A stretch of 64,000 nucleotides of DNA, taken from positions 28,990,001 through 29,054,000 of the forward strand of contig NC_135064.1 of the NCBI RefSeq assembly GCF_051401765.1, written 5' to 3'. This stretch comes from Calliopsis andreniformis. Taxonomy: Eukaryota; Arthropoda; Insecta; Hymenoptera; Andrenidae. A program made the translations under genes and the position numbers. The notes under the pieces are model-generated. The model ran no database searches. It saw only the letters and a program-made list of their open reading frames with translations, and was not told where the DNA came from. Shown one piece after another: positions 11,641-26,600 of the stretch; within the stretch, counting starts at the first letter, position 1; every line of letters starts with the position of its first letter.

Positions 11641-14600
11641 CTAAATGAACAGACGTTTTTGTCATTCTTTGTAGAAAATGGAAATTCGGAAAACACATAC
11701 ATGTATAATTAATGGAGTAAAAGAAAAGGAATGTTCTCTAATGTTTATGTGGAATTACCGGCTTTGTCATTTGCGCACTGCCGCCTATGATAACAGTGCC
11801 TTACATCGATTGGCCTTCTTGCAGGGTTACAGTCGTTGGATGATAAATCTGTTATACGGTCACGGCACTCGACGTCTCTGCGTTTAATACCGTTCCTCGC
11901 GAGACAAGTCGCGTTACAAGGTCCCCATCTTCCTGCAACCATGCCCACGTAAAGATCGACACATTCAATTTACGATTTGCGCATAAAGACTTACATACTG
12001 CGCTTAGAATAAGTAACTTACCCGTGATCCACCTGCTGCCCTGGCACAGCTCAACAGTGTTCGGTTTGCTCTCGAAATTGCAGTCTCCCTGTAGCGAACA
12101 CATCACCTTTCTGCTCCTCTTTCCGTTTAAGCAGTGACTCCACTTTGAAACGATCCATTTTGACTTAGTATTATACATCGAATTGTCCGGATTTTCATCG
12201 ACCACGTTGTCAAATTCGAGGATTTCTGGTTCTTCAGTTGTTAGACCGTCAACTATTGTAATACCGTCTTGATCATTCGAGCTGATATTGTAGAACGCGG
12301 TGTCTTTATTATCCGCGTAGACAATCAAAGGTGCTTCGGTGGTTGAACCACAAGGAGGCAAATTGGGACAAGGGCTGACTTCTTCCGGTTTCACGTCCCT
12401 GTTGCAGTCTCTATCTGGTAAAGCCAAATCCGAGCGATCTGGACCCACTCCTGAGGAGACGCACATTACTGATCGTTTTCGAAGGGCACCTTCTCCACAA
12501 GTTACAGGACACATTTGCCATGGACCTATCCACCATCTAATTTCACAATAAAATAATTTCATAATTTGCTTTTATAAAGGAATCACACAACTTGTTTCCC
12601 TTTCATTTTCTCCTACTTTGTAGGATGGTATGTATTCTAGTACATCTCATAGATTTCTAACACGATCTAAGTACTAGGGAAAAGGAACAAGTACTACTTT
12701 CTCCCTCTTCTACATGTTATATTTTCTTTAAGAACAGGGTTAGAAGAAAGGAGGAAGGGACGAGGTAAAGGAATTACATCACAATATCCTACAAATAGCA
12801 AGAGATGTTTACACGCTAATATTGTTCGTTACAGAGTGAAAACTGGATGGAAACAAGTTTGAGACTCCCTAGTAATCGATAAAAAGTAGTGAGAATTTGA
12901 ACGAAGTTCCAAGTGAAATACAGTATGTATATGTAGAAATACTGTACGATTTTAGCTATAACAAATAGAAAAGTTTTTACTTCCAAGTTTTACCTAGCAG
13001 GACAAGGATTTAAATTGCATTCCCGTAAAATCGGTTCGGGTTTTTCAATATCCTCGCAGAAATGATCCTCTACAGAACCACTCTTCTTCTCGTTGCAAAG
13101 AGGTTTTGAGGTTTGAGTACCGCCGCCACAAGTGACTGTGCAGAGTGACCAGTCGGAAAATATCCAAGAATATTCCGGCGCTCGGTCAGGTTCCTTCTTT
13201 GGCATCGTATATTCGTATCGCAGTCCGAAGTTACGATAGTGTCCTCTGGAAATCAACTGAAGTGATGGGACAATATTATTGAGAATGAGAAGGAAGTGGC
13301 TAGAGAATTAGGATGGTCTAAATGAGAGCCGAAGAAGATAAAGAGCAGAAAGTATTGAATCAAAATGATTGAAATAAATACTCTGTTGCCATATACATAC
13401 GTAAACTGCAATGTCTTCTTTGATGGGCCCAGGAATTCTAATCTTTTCCTTATCATGATCTCGTTCGTACAAAGCTGGCGTCCCGGCTACTTCGTATTCC
13501 CCTGCTAGCGTGATCTGTCTGTCCAATTCAAACAGAGACAACATTTTGGAGATTTTCATACTGTTTCATCAAAATAGATTCGGATTATCTGCATCCGATT
13601 TTATATTTAATTACCCACCGTTTTCCATTAAGGAAGTACTTGTTGGAGTTTGGCACCCCTATTCCGATGTAATTCTTGCTGTTACCGATCTCTTCAATCT
13701 TAATGTTTCGCGAACCAGAAGGTACGACGATAACTTCTTTATACCCTGGACCATCGTTTTTATCATAAACACCTCCAGTTGTCTCACATTGCGTTCCGTC
13801 CCCATGACAAATGCCACAACGATCTTCAGTGGCGTCGGAATCGACTGTCCAATCGCAACCGACTTTCTACGGTTCAGAAATTCACACGATTCTAAAATTG
13901 ATTAAAAACTAGAAAAATCGAGGAGTAGAATTTCGAATTGTTTGAGTAAAAACTAACTCGACAAATCCCAGCAATGCACATGTCTCTTGTACCAACATTA
14001 CAGGGTGTACCATCAAGAGCAGCTTCACCCCATGGAACGATTACGCTTTCTTCCGTATCGGTGCAATATAACTCGCATGGTTCCGCTTCAATTAATGACG
14101 ATATCGATTATTACTCTAGGAATTAAATTGTGGTGAAGCATTTTTCACAATGACTCAACATATACGTATACATAGGTATACATGTATGTATTAAGCAATG
14201 ACGCGTGAAAATAATCGAGAAATTAAGAAAAGAAGAAAGGAGGAAGAAAGGAAGGAAGAAAAAAGAAAAGAAGATGGCTTACTTTGATCGAAGTAAGGTA
14301 ACCAAGTGTAATTCTTTCCCTTGTACTCTTTGCCGTCGTAGTTGCTGCACTGTATCGCCCTGAAACTAGGCGTACCTTCCGGGCATGGCTGCGTATTGCA
14401 AATTTTGTATCGACGTCTCTCCCCTATGCAGAATTTCCCACCATGGGCCGGCTCCGGATGGTCGCATTTTCGCTCGACAATCGAGACACCTGCGCCGCAA
14501 GTCCTCGAGCACTCGCTCCAAGAGCCCCATTCGCCCCATCCACCGTCGATCTCTCGTGGCCTGTCCACGATCGGCACGCACTCTTGGTTTTGACACCACT

Positions 14601-17600
14601 GCGATATCATTATGCTTAGTTATCGCTTTTGGCTTTCCATTGATATACAAATGCTAACATAACGATTTACCATGTGTTTGCCGCAATGGGTCCCTGGAGC
14701 AGCCGGATGGAGCATGGTGGTGCAGGTACCATCGACGATGCACCATAATTTCGAACATATCTGTGAAGAAGAATATCCAGGTTCATTCATCGGTCCATAA
14801 TCGGTTTAGAATTTTCTTTCGCCGATCACCTCCTGTAAGGGGGAGCAAACAGAAGCCTCTCTAACACCGAACTGTAGCCTGCACTGATGCTCCGCGTTGT
14901 ACATGGCGCCTGGTGGTAAGTCTGGGTACGCGTAATCGTTATCTGCCGGTTCATCTTCCAAGCATTCACCCTTTCCTTGACTAGAAGAACAAATTCATCA
15001 TGGTCTGACTTGTAAAACCATTTAAAAACCCTATCAGCTATTGGATACAGTTCCTACGTGTCTAATTTGTTTCGAGGAAATCGGTAATTCTGTAACTATC
15101 TATAATACTTGAATGTCTTACTCTAAGAAATTTGTGATGTCTCTCCTGGAGCACCTCGACCAAGCTACACCAATGGTATCTACTTCGAAAGTCGGAGTCA
15201 TCACGTGCAAAGTATCACCGTCCCGTTTACTGCAGCCGATTTTTTCCGTATCGTGATACATTCCGAAGCTGGAATTTAAAGCGAACACATAGGCGTTGTG
15301 AATCGTTCCATTGAGCGCAACGGGATGGAGGATTCCCCGGGATTCCAGCGGAATCGCACGAGTTAGCACGTGCTCGTTCACGATAGGATTGCAGGCAAAT
15401 ACGCGGGAAACGCGCTAACGAGGACGCATTATCGGGTAAATAAAAACAAATTGTTGAACGAAAGGGTTGGTGAGGTGAAATTCTCGGTCCGCTAGACAAG
15501 CGCGAGAATGGAACGAATGTTTTCAGTTTTAATCGTGACGATTTTTATCGCCGATACATTTGCACGAATGGAGGGGGGGTATAAATTTGTCAAGTATCGA
15601 AGAGCTTACAATTGGCTTTTGCAATTCATTTTTTAACTATAAAAGCATTATATTTTCTGATAAAAAAGGAAAGATGATGATGTATCTTTTTTCAATGAAA
15701 TGCATTAGCTTTTATTCGAATATTTTTCTGGATACCTTACTGGGAATGGAAATATCTACTAAAAAGCACAAGATAATTTTAGGATTAGCACATTTAGCCA
15801 TAGATCGATAGAGACGAGCAAAAGTTAATGTCACGTTAGCGGGACAATGATTTTGCTCACTTGTGGCCCAGTTCATGCGTGATCGTATGCGCCAGGGTGA
15901 TTCCATTGTCCTCGTTGACGCTACAACTGCGATCCGGTTGGCACATGCCCGCTACGTGGGCCACTCCCAGAGTGCTGCACGGTGTGTTCGCTCTCGAGCA
16001 AATGTCCTCCCTTGTCACCAAAATCGCTACGTCGTGATGATTCGGATGCGAGTCGTCCGCCGGATTTAGTTTCTGTTGCCATTTGCAGAAATTGTACAGC
16101 GTCCTGTCTGCGTTTACCGTTATGTCCAATTCTTGCTGAAATAGATGCCACTTTGATCGTTTCGAGGCTCACAAGTAAACGATTACGAAGTATCGTCGAC
16201 ACGATCAGTCAGTCTTAGTCTGAAGGAATTCAAGTGTCAAATCGATTCGATAAAACTCATTATTCTGTTGAAAGAAAAATTGCTTCCACGAAATCTAGCA
16301 ATTTTTCATCGCGCCTGTGAAAAATATCTCGACAGCAGGTGTATTTAACAGGTTGTTCAAGATAATACAGATCTGAAATTCGCACGTACTTCCGCGTCGT
16401 CCTCTTCAACGAGGATAATCCTGACCACGACGACGTTGATGAAATTGCCGATCGTGGGGTCCAAGTAGAGCGACGACACCATATTCATGATGGTCAGCAG
16501 ATACGTCTCGACGTCGCCGTCCTGATGGAAAGCCATCATCGTCGTGTCAGCGACAACGAGAGCCTCGACGTGACGCGGCCGGCTGATTGATCTCCTGGAA
16601 CGCTGCCATCGCTTCGTTTGCTGGTGTTTCCTTCGGCCTCGTCCTTGAACCTGAACGAGACCCGGCTGCGTCTGCCACTCGAGCCGCGTTTCCGTCAATC
16701 GCCTCGGCTCTGTGCAACGTTATCGGCTCGATTAGTCCTATCGGGTGTCGCTTCGAATTCCAACCTACGTAACAGAGGAGCTAATGTTTTGCGATAAGCT
16801 TTCAGTCTCGAAACAAACTCATTCGTTTCGATGCGTTGCAGAACTTTCAACATCTTCGTTGCCGATTACATCTCTTTTTAAGTAGAAACGCCTAACTCAC
16901 TTATATCAGGGCATGACTAGTAATAAGAAGAGAAGAATTCAAAGAGAAATTGAATAGATCGTATCGAAGAAATAGAAGATCCCGTGAATGATCGTTGACA
17001 ACGATAATCTTCAGAGTAACGTACGACTCAATTTCCAAAGGATTTGAGAAAAATCAGCTGGCCTCAGAAACTAAAGCAATCTAGCAGGTACAAAGCGGTT
17101 GTTCAATTCTCATAGGTGCCCATCAATCTTCTCCGGTAATTTGGAGTTCGAAATTGCTGACGCGCTATCTGCGAATCGGAGTTGCTTACGCGCATTCGCT
17201 CGCGCGCTATCTCGAAAAAGATGTACACTTGGCAGACACGTAAGACGCGTTCGCTCGATCTTTTAATTTATGCAAATTGCTTGATCGCAACCGTGCAATT
17301 AAGATTTCATGTGAACCTCCTATCAATAGGTTGGCCCGCTTCCCGAAATGGATATTCATTGTAGCTAATTACAGGTTTCCAGCGAATCGGATTATCCTAT
17401 GTTGGGTGAAGAAGAGCCACGCCACGGTTCGTTCGATGGTCTGCTGTTAACGTATCAATCGAGGCGATCTTACTTCTACATCGCAGTTTCTCGCAATCGT
17501 TTATGTAATCTGCTGAAACGCGCCCCCGTCACTCGGCTAACAATTCCTCACTAAATTTCTCGAATTAATCGCGCCTGCTTGGACACCAAGGAAGTGAATT

Positions 17601-20600
17601 TCTGCCGGCTATTGGATTCTTCATTTTCTCTTTTGCTTCGGTATAGAATTTTCAACGAACAAACTGTACAGTAGGCCTTTTTTAAATGTCACAATTGGAA
17701 ATTGGTATTTTTCCTTCTGAAGCAAAGTTTTCCACAAAAATTTCATTTCATATTAAGTTCTCAACGGAGATTAGTGTAAAAAAGTATTCTTACGACGAAT
17801 GTAGGGTGGAGAGTTACAAGTCACTTCCTGCCCCATCCAGCTAGCTGATTCATTTACGTACATAGGAAGCAGTACACGAAAACTTGTTGGATTTACTTAT
17901 TGTACTACGAACATTGGATTATCGCCAATGAATCAGTATTCTCGTTCTAGCAGTGGGTCCCTATATTAATTCATCGAATACCAAGATATAATTAGTGGCA
18001 AAATGGGGACGCGGCGGTTTTCTGACAAGCTCATAAATATCGAATTTTCATTTTTACCAGACAAGTATGGTCAAAGATGCTCGAGCCGGTAAAAGAACGA
18101 GCAGAAGGTGTCGTTGAAACGCCCACGTCTCCTATCGCTTCCAATTATATTATATGTGTAGACGGCATAAATACTTGTAATACGTGCCGCTGGAGGAGGA
18201 GCGGGACGCGAAGGATCGCGAAGGTGGAGAAGAAAAAGAAGGTGTCGGTTCGTTCTCGCCGTGGGTGCCGCTCCTCCTCCCTTTCTCTCGCTATTAATTA
18301 TGATCTCGTCGCTGGCCATGAAGCTACACGTACGTAGTCGATTTTTCGTGCATTGTAAGTCCGTGTCGGTGTAATTAACGGAAGTGTCGCGCGTGAACGC
18401 CGACGCGATGCGACGCGATGCGACGCGATGCGACACGACGCGGTTCGGCGGATTGTAAACGAGGGGAAATAAGGCGTGGCTGCTGTATTTGTTAAAACTG
18501 ATTTACGATCACCACTCAGTTTGCCTCTCGTTGCTGTTTGCCAGAGAAATAATGAGACCAGACTCATTTGTCGGTATTACCAATTTTTCAACATCTCGAT
18601 CTACCTCAGAAAGGTAGAAACCTATAAAGATATACACATATGATATGTAATTGTATTCCATATTTAGATCTTACACTAACAGCAGTACAAATACTTAACG
18701 TTGCAGCTAGGTGGAAAACAAACAATTTTGGTTTTGCCAGTAAAAAACTTTTGAGCGTTGAAAATCAGCTAAGTTGGAGAAAAGGGAAATTTGTCTCGAT
18801 TGATCAGTGTTTAGTAAAACGTTTCTGAAATTATAGGGACCAGTTGTGAACCAGTTCCAAGGTTACCAGCAAATATGAAAATGTTTCTCCTTGAAATGTT
18901 ACACTTCTCTGTAATTAAAATATCTTACGGTAACATTATTGTGTCGTACAATTAGAAGGGAAAATTGATTGTGCACTCAAGTAATTGCATCGAATTGACA
19001 GTAAAGAACCAGGCATGTAGGAATAAAGAACTCAAAACTGAAACCGTTTAATTAGGAACTACCACATTCACCTTTACCGAGTATTAAAGCGGCCTTTAAT
19101 TATATGGTTCCGTAATTAGTAGGGAGAAGAATATTGAATGGTAACATTTCTCGTACCCTCGAGCAATTTTGTCGATAAGAAGATAACGTTTTGCGTCGAC
19201 ATGACCACGCTTTGCAGTTCTCGTGTATCCAATTACTCTGTGGTCTTAGATGTACGAATGTATCTACTTGCGTAACAGGAAAAATGGAGAGAAAAAGGGA
19301 CGAAGGGAACGGGTTAGAAAGATACGAGGGAGCTCAATGAATAAGAATTGCAAGCTATGGACTGATCATTAATAAAAAGAGTCAGTTTCTTGCGTTCAAT
19401 CTCTCGTGGTTCAGAACTGGTGCTTTTAATTTTACAAGCGCGTTTTGGTCTCAATTTCAGTAGAATAAGAAAGCTAAAGAGACTGCTAACAGCCGCCTCT
19501 TCGCTCGATTTAAAGAATCGAAAAAAAGAGAAGGTAAGAAAGGGTCAGAAATAAAAAAAAGTTCTCACCGCGAGTGCCACAGTTTCTCTCGAGTTTTCTC
19601 CTCTTTTTTCGTCGACGTTTGGTGCGGCCGGCGGCGCTGATTTCGAGCTGCAGCTGATCCGCGGACCTACGGAACACGAGATGGGGCCTACCGACCAGCG
19701 ATTTCCGGTGGAGCCCAGCAGACGAAGGACCTTCGGCGCCGGCGTCTTGCAGTCTTTCCTCCAGCCTGACTCGTTCTTCTTCCGGGGACACAGCGACTGG
19801 TTCCAACCAGAACTGACCGTGCTTGCCGCGCAGCATGCCCGTCTGAAACACGAGACAGGGCTATCGTGTTACTCGGACTCTCTTTGTTCTCTCCTGCGTC
19901 TCGATGACTACTATGTAGAAGGAAATCCGTGCCGAGACGCCTTCGCGGATCGCGCGATATGTACCTCGTGATCTGGCTGCACTAGCCAAGCTGACCCTCC
20001 TATTTCAACTCAATTAACGAGACTGATCGCGAGACTTCATTTTTCTTCAGTTACTTTATTTAGAGATTCTGATACACGATTCACGTATTTACTAATTCAC
20101 TTCCTGGATGGTAACAGATATGTATTAGCTCAATTATTGTGCAGGCATGAAATTGATTTCGAAATTAACTCGGTTAATCGTATCGACATGATCATTAGAG
20201 CAGCATGGGTTAGGTATTTCATTTTCAAAGATTACAAAGGTATACGGAGAATGAAAACAGTCGAGTTCAGTGTACGTATGTCAAAGTAAATTCTATCTGT
20301 CAAGTTCTGCGCATTGTCAGTCGTTCATAGTTTTGCAACGTTCAGACAACGGCTGTTTTAAGAGGTACGTATAGTGTTAGGTCTGACAGATAACACACTT
20401 CCGAAACAAGAAACGACACATTGTAAATCGATTCCAATGCTATTACCCTACGTTTAGATGTACCTATGTATTTCCTGTTATTAGTCATTTCTAACTATTG
20501 ACACGATTCCCTACTACTTGTCGAGCAGCGATTGATCGATGAAATACAATTACATTGTTTGTAATCTCTCGATAAGTTCTCACTACGGAATAGTACGTCT

Positions 20601-23600
20601 ACTACTATTAATCGATTTAATAAAGTACATTCGATATTACTGAAGAAGTTTTTTTATTTGGAGACCATTTTAGAATACTAGTTTTAGCAAGATTATAAAT
20701 TGTTGTGTGTTTGATACCAAGAATTGTAGAGAAAAGTCTAGCGGGCAAACACGAAGGGCTCGGAAACATAAGCAGAGAGCGAATCGGAGTTCGCCGATTC
20801 GACTAGGTATTCCTCGGCGGCGCTGCGCGGCGCGGCGCGGCGCGGCGACCGTGAAAAATCATGGCGTGGCGCCAGCATCACAAAAGGTGAACCTGGAGAG
20901 GGACATGCCTCGCCCTGCCCCGCTGTCGAAAGAGCTCAAAGTGAAAAAGGTCCGAGAGCATGATTCAGCGCCGCATGGGGCCTCACGGCTTCACCATTCC
21001 ACTTCTTCACCTTCCTCCCCTCTACCTTTTTCGTCTTCATCTTCTTCTCCTGTTTCGCGGCCGCCTCTTCTTTTTTTCTATACTTTCCTTTCATCTTACG
21101 CGCGCAGAAAGCCCGATCGACTATATAAGGAGTGATTTGTTGCCACGGTGGCTTCAACCATGCCGCGGACATTGTCGTTGGCTCGGGTCAACGATCCGCA
21201 CGATTTTTCTTTTCTTTTTTCGATCAAGGATCTTTATTACCGATGGAATAGAGTCTATTATCGATCAGGGCACTCTTCGATTGTGAACAATTTCTATAGG
21301 TCCAACACTAGGCTCGAAAAACGTTGACGACGTTGTCCCTTTCCAATTTAGTAACGATTTTGTGTATCAAAACGTCCAGCTTTACAATCCACAGTCTACT
21401 GCGCAGCGGGCGCAGCGGGCGCAGCGGGCGCAGCGGGCGCAGCGGGCGCATCGTACACGAATCGTTGTCGTGTTTAGAAGTTCATTAAGAGCTGAATTTA
21501 TTGTGAACTCGATATTTTCGAGCTCGCTGACATTCCCATAACTGGTTGAATCTACATAAATTGCTCCTGTCGCATAAATTCACTACCCTCCAAGCGACTT
21601 ATAAGCGGAACCGGTTAACTGCAAAAAGTATTATTATTTACTGTACACTTATTTCTCACAAGATTCACCATTTTTCTTCCAACTTGCCATATCGAATTAA
21701 TCTAAATTTATTTCGGCGAAGGCGCTCCTGTTTTATGAGCAAGGTCGATGATCCATTTAACGTTGTATTTCTTCTTTATTGATTTTCGTCTCTATAACTT
21801 GATTTAAGTACACCTACATAAATCCTAAGACTAGACAGCTGTCAGGATGATGCAAGAAGGGGTGACTGACGGTGGTCACGTTTAGATTTCTTGTTCTCTT
21901 CATGATTCAGATATGTCAAAAGGTGAAAGTATTGCCACCTGAATCCCAGGAAAAAATTCTTGATAAGAACTAGCTAATCATTCAAGATATGAATTCCTTG
22001 AAAAGCTGTGTGGATGGGCGCGGGCAGTCAGCCTTCGATTCTCGCGTGTACGTGGCGATTAGAGGAGAGCGTGACAGATTCGGAGAGGCTTCACCTGTGA
22101 AGACGCACAATGTAACGCATAGCCAGTCATAAATTATTTGTCACGTTCAGAATGAATCGAATCCAAGGGGGCGACCGTGTATACTTGCTCCAGAAGCGAC
22201 CCTTAGGATGCATTCTGGCACAATTAGACAAACAAAGACGTTTAAATAGGTTACCGGTCGACGATGTATCGTCATATATGTAAATATATTTACTTGCAAT
22301 TGGACGTGTTCAGTTGGCGCGGCCCGATGAGTCCGACGGAGCGCGCGTATGCTCGTATCGTGCCGGATACCGAGTAACGAACGACCGGCAGATCGCTGGA
22401 TCGATACTGTCCTCATTCATTTCCCTTCAGTAAGGGAAAGGGAAGCGGTAAGAGTAACGCTTCGCCACAACGAAATTACTTAATTCGATGGGGGTTTCGA
22501 TTCCTGCATCAGAAATGATCGTTCTTCGGTAACCGATCGGATCGATCTACGATCATTTTCTGATCACTTACGGAGTGGTTGGAAGCCAAAAAGCTAGTTC
22601 ACGCGTAACGAGATATAAAGTGTTTTTTCAATACCTTTAACACTTTCTTCGAGAAATAGTCGTTCAGACTATAGTGGCCTTCAGTCAACATTTCATTAGT
22701 CATTAGATATTCCCTTCAGACTTATCAATTACTTTTCTACTTAGAAGTAGTTGTTAGAATTAGAAGACTGTTGCTGGCCGTTGTGTTAAAGAAGCTTTCT
22801 CATCCGAGTTTTCAAGATTCGTCCGCGATTGCGTGTCTCGATCGGCTGTTGACCCAAGCATCTCGCTTAATTAGCGCAAGGCTGAGTTAGATGAAAAAAA
22901 GTTCCGTTTAACGACGGAAAGGTAGAGAAAATCGCGGAGACGAAGGGACAGTGCGCGGTAGGTGGGATTAGCATAATGCGCGGAACAGGCGTTCAGACGT
23001 GGAACGGCACGATTGTGGTTAGTTAATGGTGACCGAGCAGTCATTATTCTCGTGCGGCAATACGTTGCGATCGTTAAGGTAACCTTACCGTGCAACCTGG
23101 CGGCCCGATCGCCTATATAAATTATTATTGTGCGGCCAACGAGGTGTATCGATGGGCGGTCGCAATACTGTCGCACGTCGACGCCCATGTTTGCCGATTC
23201 AACGCCGCGCCTTTAGCCTTTTCATACCGCGCCGTTGTAAATCGCTGCCGCTTTTGTCCAAACTGATCCGCGCGTAACACCTGCGATCGCTGATAGAGAA
23301 CAAACTTTGCTATTTCCGATCACTTTTCAGGCGCACGCGCTCCTCTGAATCACACCAGTAGCTTAAAACTCCTTTGCGTACCTTTAGCTTTGCTCGTTTA
23401 CGGTACAATACATTACGGAGCTGGGTCAATTTAGAGCCAAAATAAGTAGATTTCACCGATGCATATCAATACTTTTGTCAGACATCAATTATAAAACTCG
23501 TTGATCCGTTTAAAGTAGGCGTTCAATCAGGGAAATTTATGGTAGGTTTTATGAAATTTTGATAATAAAATTGCGGGAAAACGGTACTCTGTGTTTTCTG

Positions 23601-26600
23601 AATATTGCATGTGCTATGCAGCTGATGCTCGTGAAAGATGAGGTAATTTATATCAAACAAACGTTGACAGTCTGATCGGTTGAATTATTCAATAGCAATC
23701 AATTTCTATTGCAATATCGGAAAAATGTTTACTGAAAGGTTGAAAAAATGTTGTGAAGCTTCTATCGAAATATGAGAGATATTGCGTGAATAATCAATGA
23801 TTGTGGCAAATATACGCGAGCGTCCCTCTCTTAACTTTCATCGACCTCGGAGATATGTCGTCCTGATTTGTTACCGTTACGAACGGCCGCTAACGAATGT
23901 CAAAGCTAATTGAATTTGATTGCCCGACGGCCTGTAAAGCATTACGTTACATCTCGGTAACAATAGCCCGAGATTTGTCACCTTTGCAATTCTTCGTTTC
24001 GCTCCTTTGTTTTCTACCGATTTTCATAATTGCACGATGTCACCCTATACAGCCATTGTCAATAGATTACAGTCGATGATTACATCTACACTGCATCGTT
24101 TTTTAATGTCTCTATTTTTTTCTTCTGACATATTTGCGACATGAATAGGGGAAAACGACAGATAAGAATTTCATAAATATCCAATAACTTGTCACCTTTC
24201 CAGATCAGAATAATTGAAGATTCATAAGGCTTGTTGCAACCTTATACATAATTAATAGTTTCATATCGAAGGTTTTTTAGTAGAGTTTCCTTCCTTATGA
24301 TGTCGAAGACATACCTAATTGTAACTGAAAGTTTCTACTGTAGACCATTTACCTACCTATGTACTTACTTTAATTTCAAGTAATTCATTCGATACTGTGG
24401 TCATCGTTATTTCGGCGAGTAGGAGCCTATAGCGTCCGGACAAACCGCACTGTGGATTCCGAATTAACATTTCATTAGACAAGCCATTTCCTGAATATGT
24501 ACAACCTCGGTGATTCGAGGTATATTTATGAATTACCAAGGTTCTACATATTTTATTTTTAAATCTTTTCAAACTATCGGTAATTCCTACAGGCTAACAA
24601 TATTTACTAGGTACTTTTTTATGTCGCTATGGCTATTAGGGCTCGAAACATTTCCGTCAATTAATATCATCCCCTCAGGCGGAATTTCGAGAACCTCTTT
24701 AGATCTACAACCACTCTCATTAGACAGACCAAATATGTCCGTACGTATATTTAGGTCTTTCAGAGAGGAACCATCTTCGACTGACTTCGACGAGCCGTGC
24801 TATACATAGGTCGAAGAACGTTGCGTGGCAGAAGAGGCTGTTGCGAAATGATGCATCGGAACGAGTACCAGGATTACGCCCTTCTACTACGGTAGAATTG
24901 ATTAACGCGTCGATAAATTATCTTAAATGTCAACTGTGCGATATCGTTTGCGCTACACCTCGACGACTAATCATACGAAGGATCTACAATGACGTCACTA
25001 CGACCGATCGCTCGTTCTTTTTATATCGAAGATAAGACGCATTAATAGGCAGCATGACTGTGAATATTTGTCACGAAGCTACAACAATTGAAGGGAGTTG
25101 CGTTTGTTATCATGATGCTAGCTTTGAAAACCCTTTTCCTTGTAATCCGTCAGGATACATGTTGTTCTGTGGTCGCTTTGCGTTTCTTCTAATAGTTGAG
25201 CATCTGAGCTGACGCGATTAGCGATTGCTTTTATTCCACCCTGTACGGAAAGCCGTCCATTCAGCGTCGGAAAACGCAAATATAACATTTCAATTCTGAT
25301 TTCAAGGTGGTTATGATACACTATAGAATATTCATATCGTAAATTAGAAGATACACTGGCAATATATGAACCAAAATCTTTAATCGTGTAATCAGGGTTT
25401 CAAATAGTCCATTTTTTAAAAGGGTGTTTTTCTTTCAAATCTTTTCTTTGTTTTTTCCCCATAAACAGGTATGTATTCAGATAATTTGGTGTATTAGTAA
25501 AATTTGAATGATCAGTTGTTAAGCCTTATTATATGCTAAAAAAGACGTAAATATTGTTAGAGATTTAAATAGAGTTCCGCGCAAGACGGAGAGGAATTAA
25601 AGTAGTATCTCGTCGGAGGGTTGCTATGAGTCCAAAGCGTAAATAGCTAGCCGGACATGTCAAGAAGAAGCCATCAGGGACAGGGTATGTACTTTTTTGG
25701 AGCAACGCTCGATGTTGATGAAACCACTGAGAGTAGCGGAGTCATTACTGTAATTAATTACATCGTCGATCAATCACGTTGACATTAAAAACGGCGCACA
25801 ACAGGGACGATTAAGAGTGATCGATATTGGATCCGCGGCCATTAAACTAATCTTTAATGAACACGTGGGATGGAAGTCATTTTCGAGAAAAAAAAAAAGG
25901 AAATTAGCATGTTCCCGCATTCTCGGTGTCTCACAATTTCCTTGGCCTTGTCGACGCGTAGAAAGAAGCAGACGAAGAAGAAGAAGAAGAAAAAGAGGAG
26001 GTTGGCGTTTCCCTGGGGCAGTGGAACCTCATGATTTCTTGATAAAAGGCATGCAAGTTTGTGTTCCCCGGGGTTACTTTGAGGTGGACGAAATTACCCG
26101 AAGCAGATAGAGAATGGGGTTGCATGAAAGGTAGAGCAAAGGAAACGGTGGTGAAGGAGGAGAAGAAAGAGAAGGGGGCAAGGATCTCGATGATGATAAA
26201 TGCTTCCTGCGGAGAAACGTGATTTATGCCGTTATTAGAATAGTCGCCACGAACCTCCCGTGTGGGTGGCGCATAATGATCGCTACCATATACCTATGTA
26301 TGTGTACGCTCTCCGCAGCTATTCGACGGGTTGCCTTTAACAAAAAAAAAGCTTCCGTTGCTCGATGATTGCGACGCCCATAAACACTATCCGCATCGGC
26401 GCATTAGTCGCTTATTATCTCGCCGTTGCGTCCTAAGCCTTCCACACATTTTTCGGATCCCCGTCGCGTTTCCATCTTGGTTGGCATTCCGATGGATATT
26501 TCTTGACGAGGATCGCTACACGTACTCAGCATTGGACTTATGCTCAAGTCACAATTACATGCTACAAATGCGCTCCAATTAAAGAATACCTTTTGGATCT

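Noticed and set aside
12630..12690. An 11-base match to the start of miR-252 (CTAAGTACTAG) in an ADAMTS intron
   Set aside because: The match ends after 11 bases and only a short palindromic pairing is available, with no proper precursor stem.
13510..13905. A 131-codon plus-strand frame across ADAMTS gene 1 exons
   Set aside because: It is the reverse of spacer exons 11-12, whose minus-strand reading has clear ADAMTS motifs.
20707..21135. A 142-codon frame with basic and serine-rich parts
   Set aside because: It crosses the CGCGG array and a CT-rich stretch; composition explains it, and it lies antisense in an intron.
22871..23188. A 105-codon minus-strand frame in a GC-richer part of intron 2
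   Set aside because: No domain and no splice partners that extend it; it might be conserved noncoding DNA, but that cannot be judged from one sequence.
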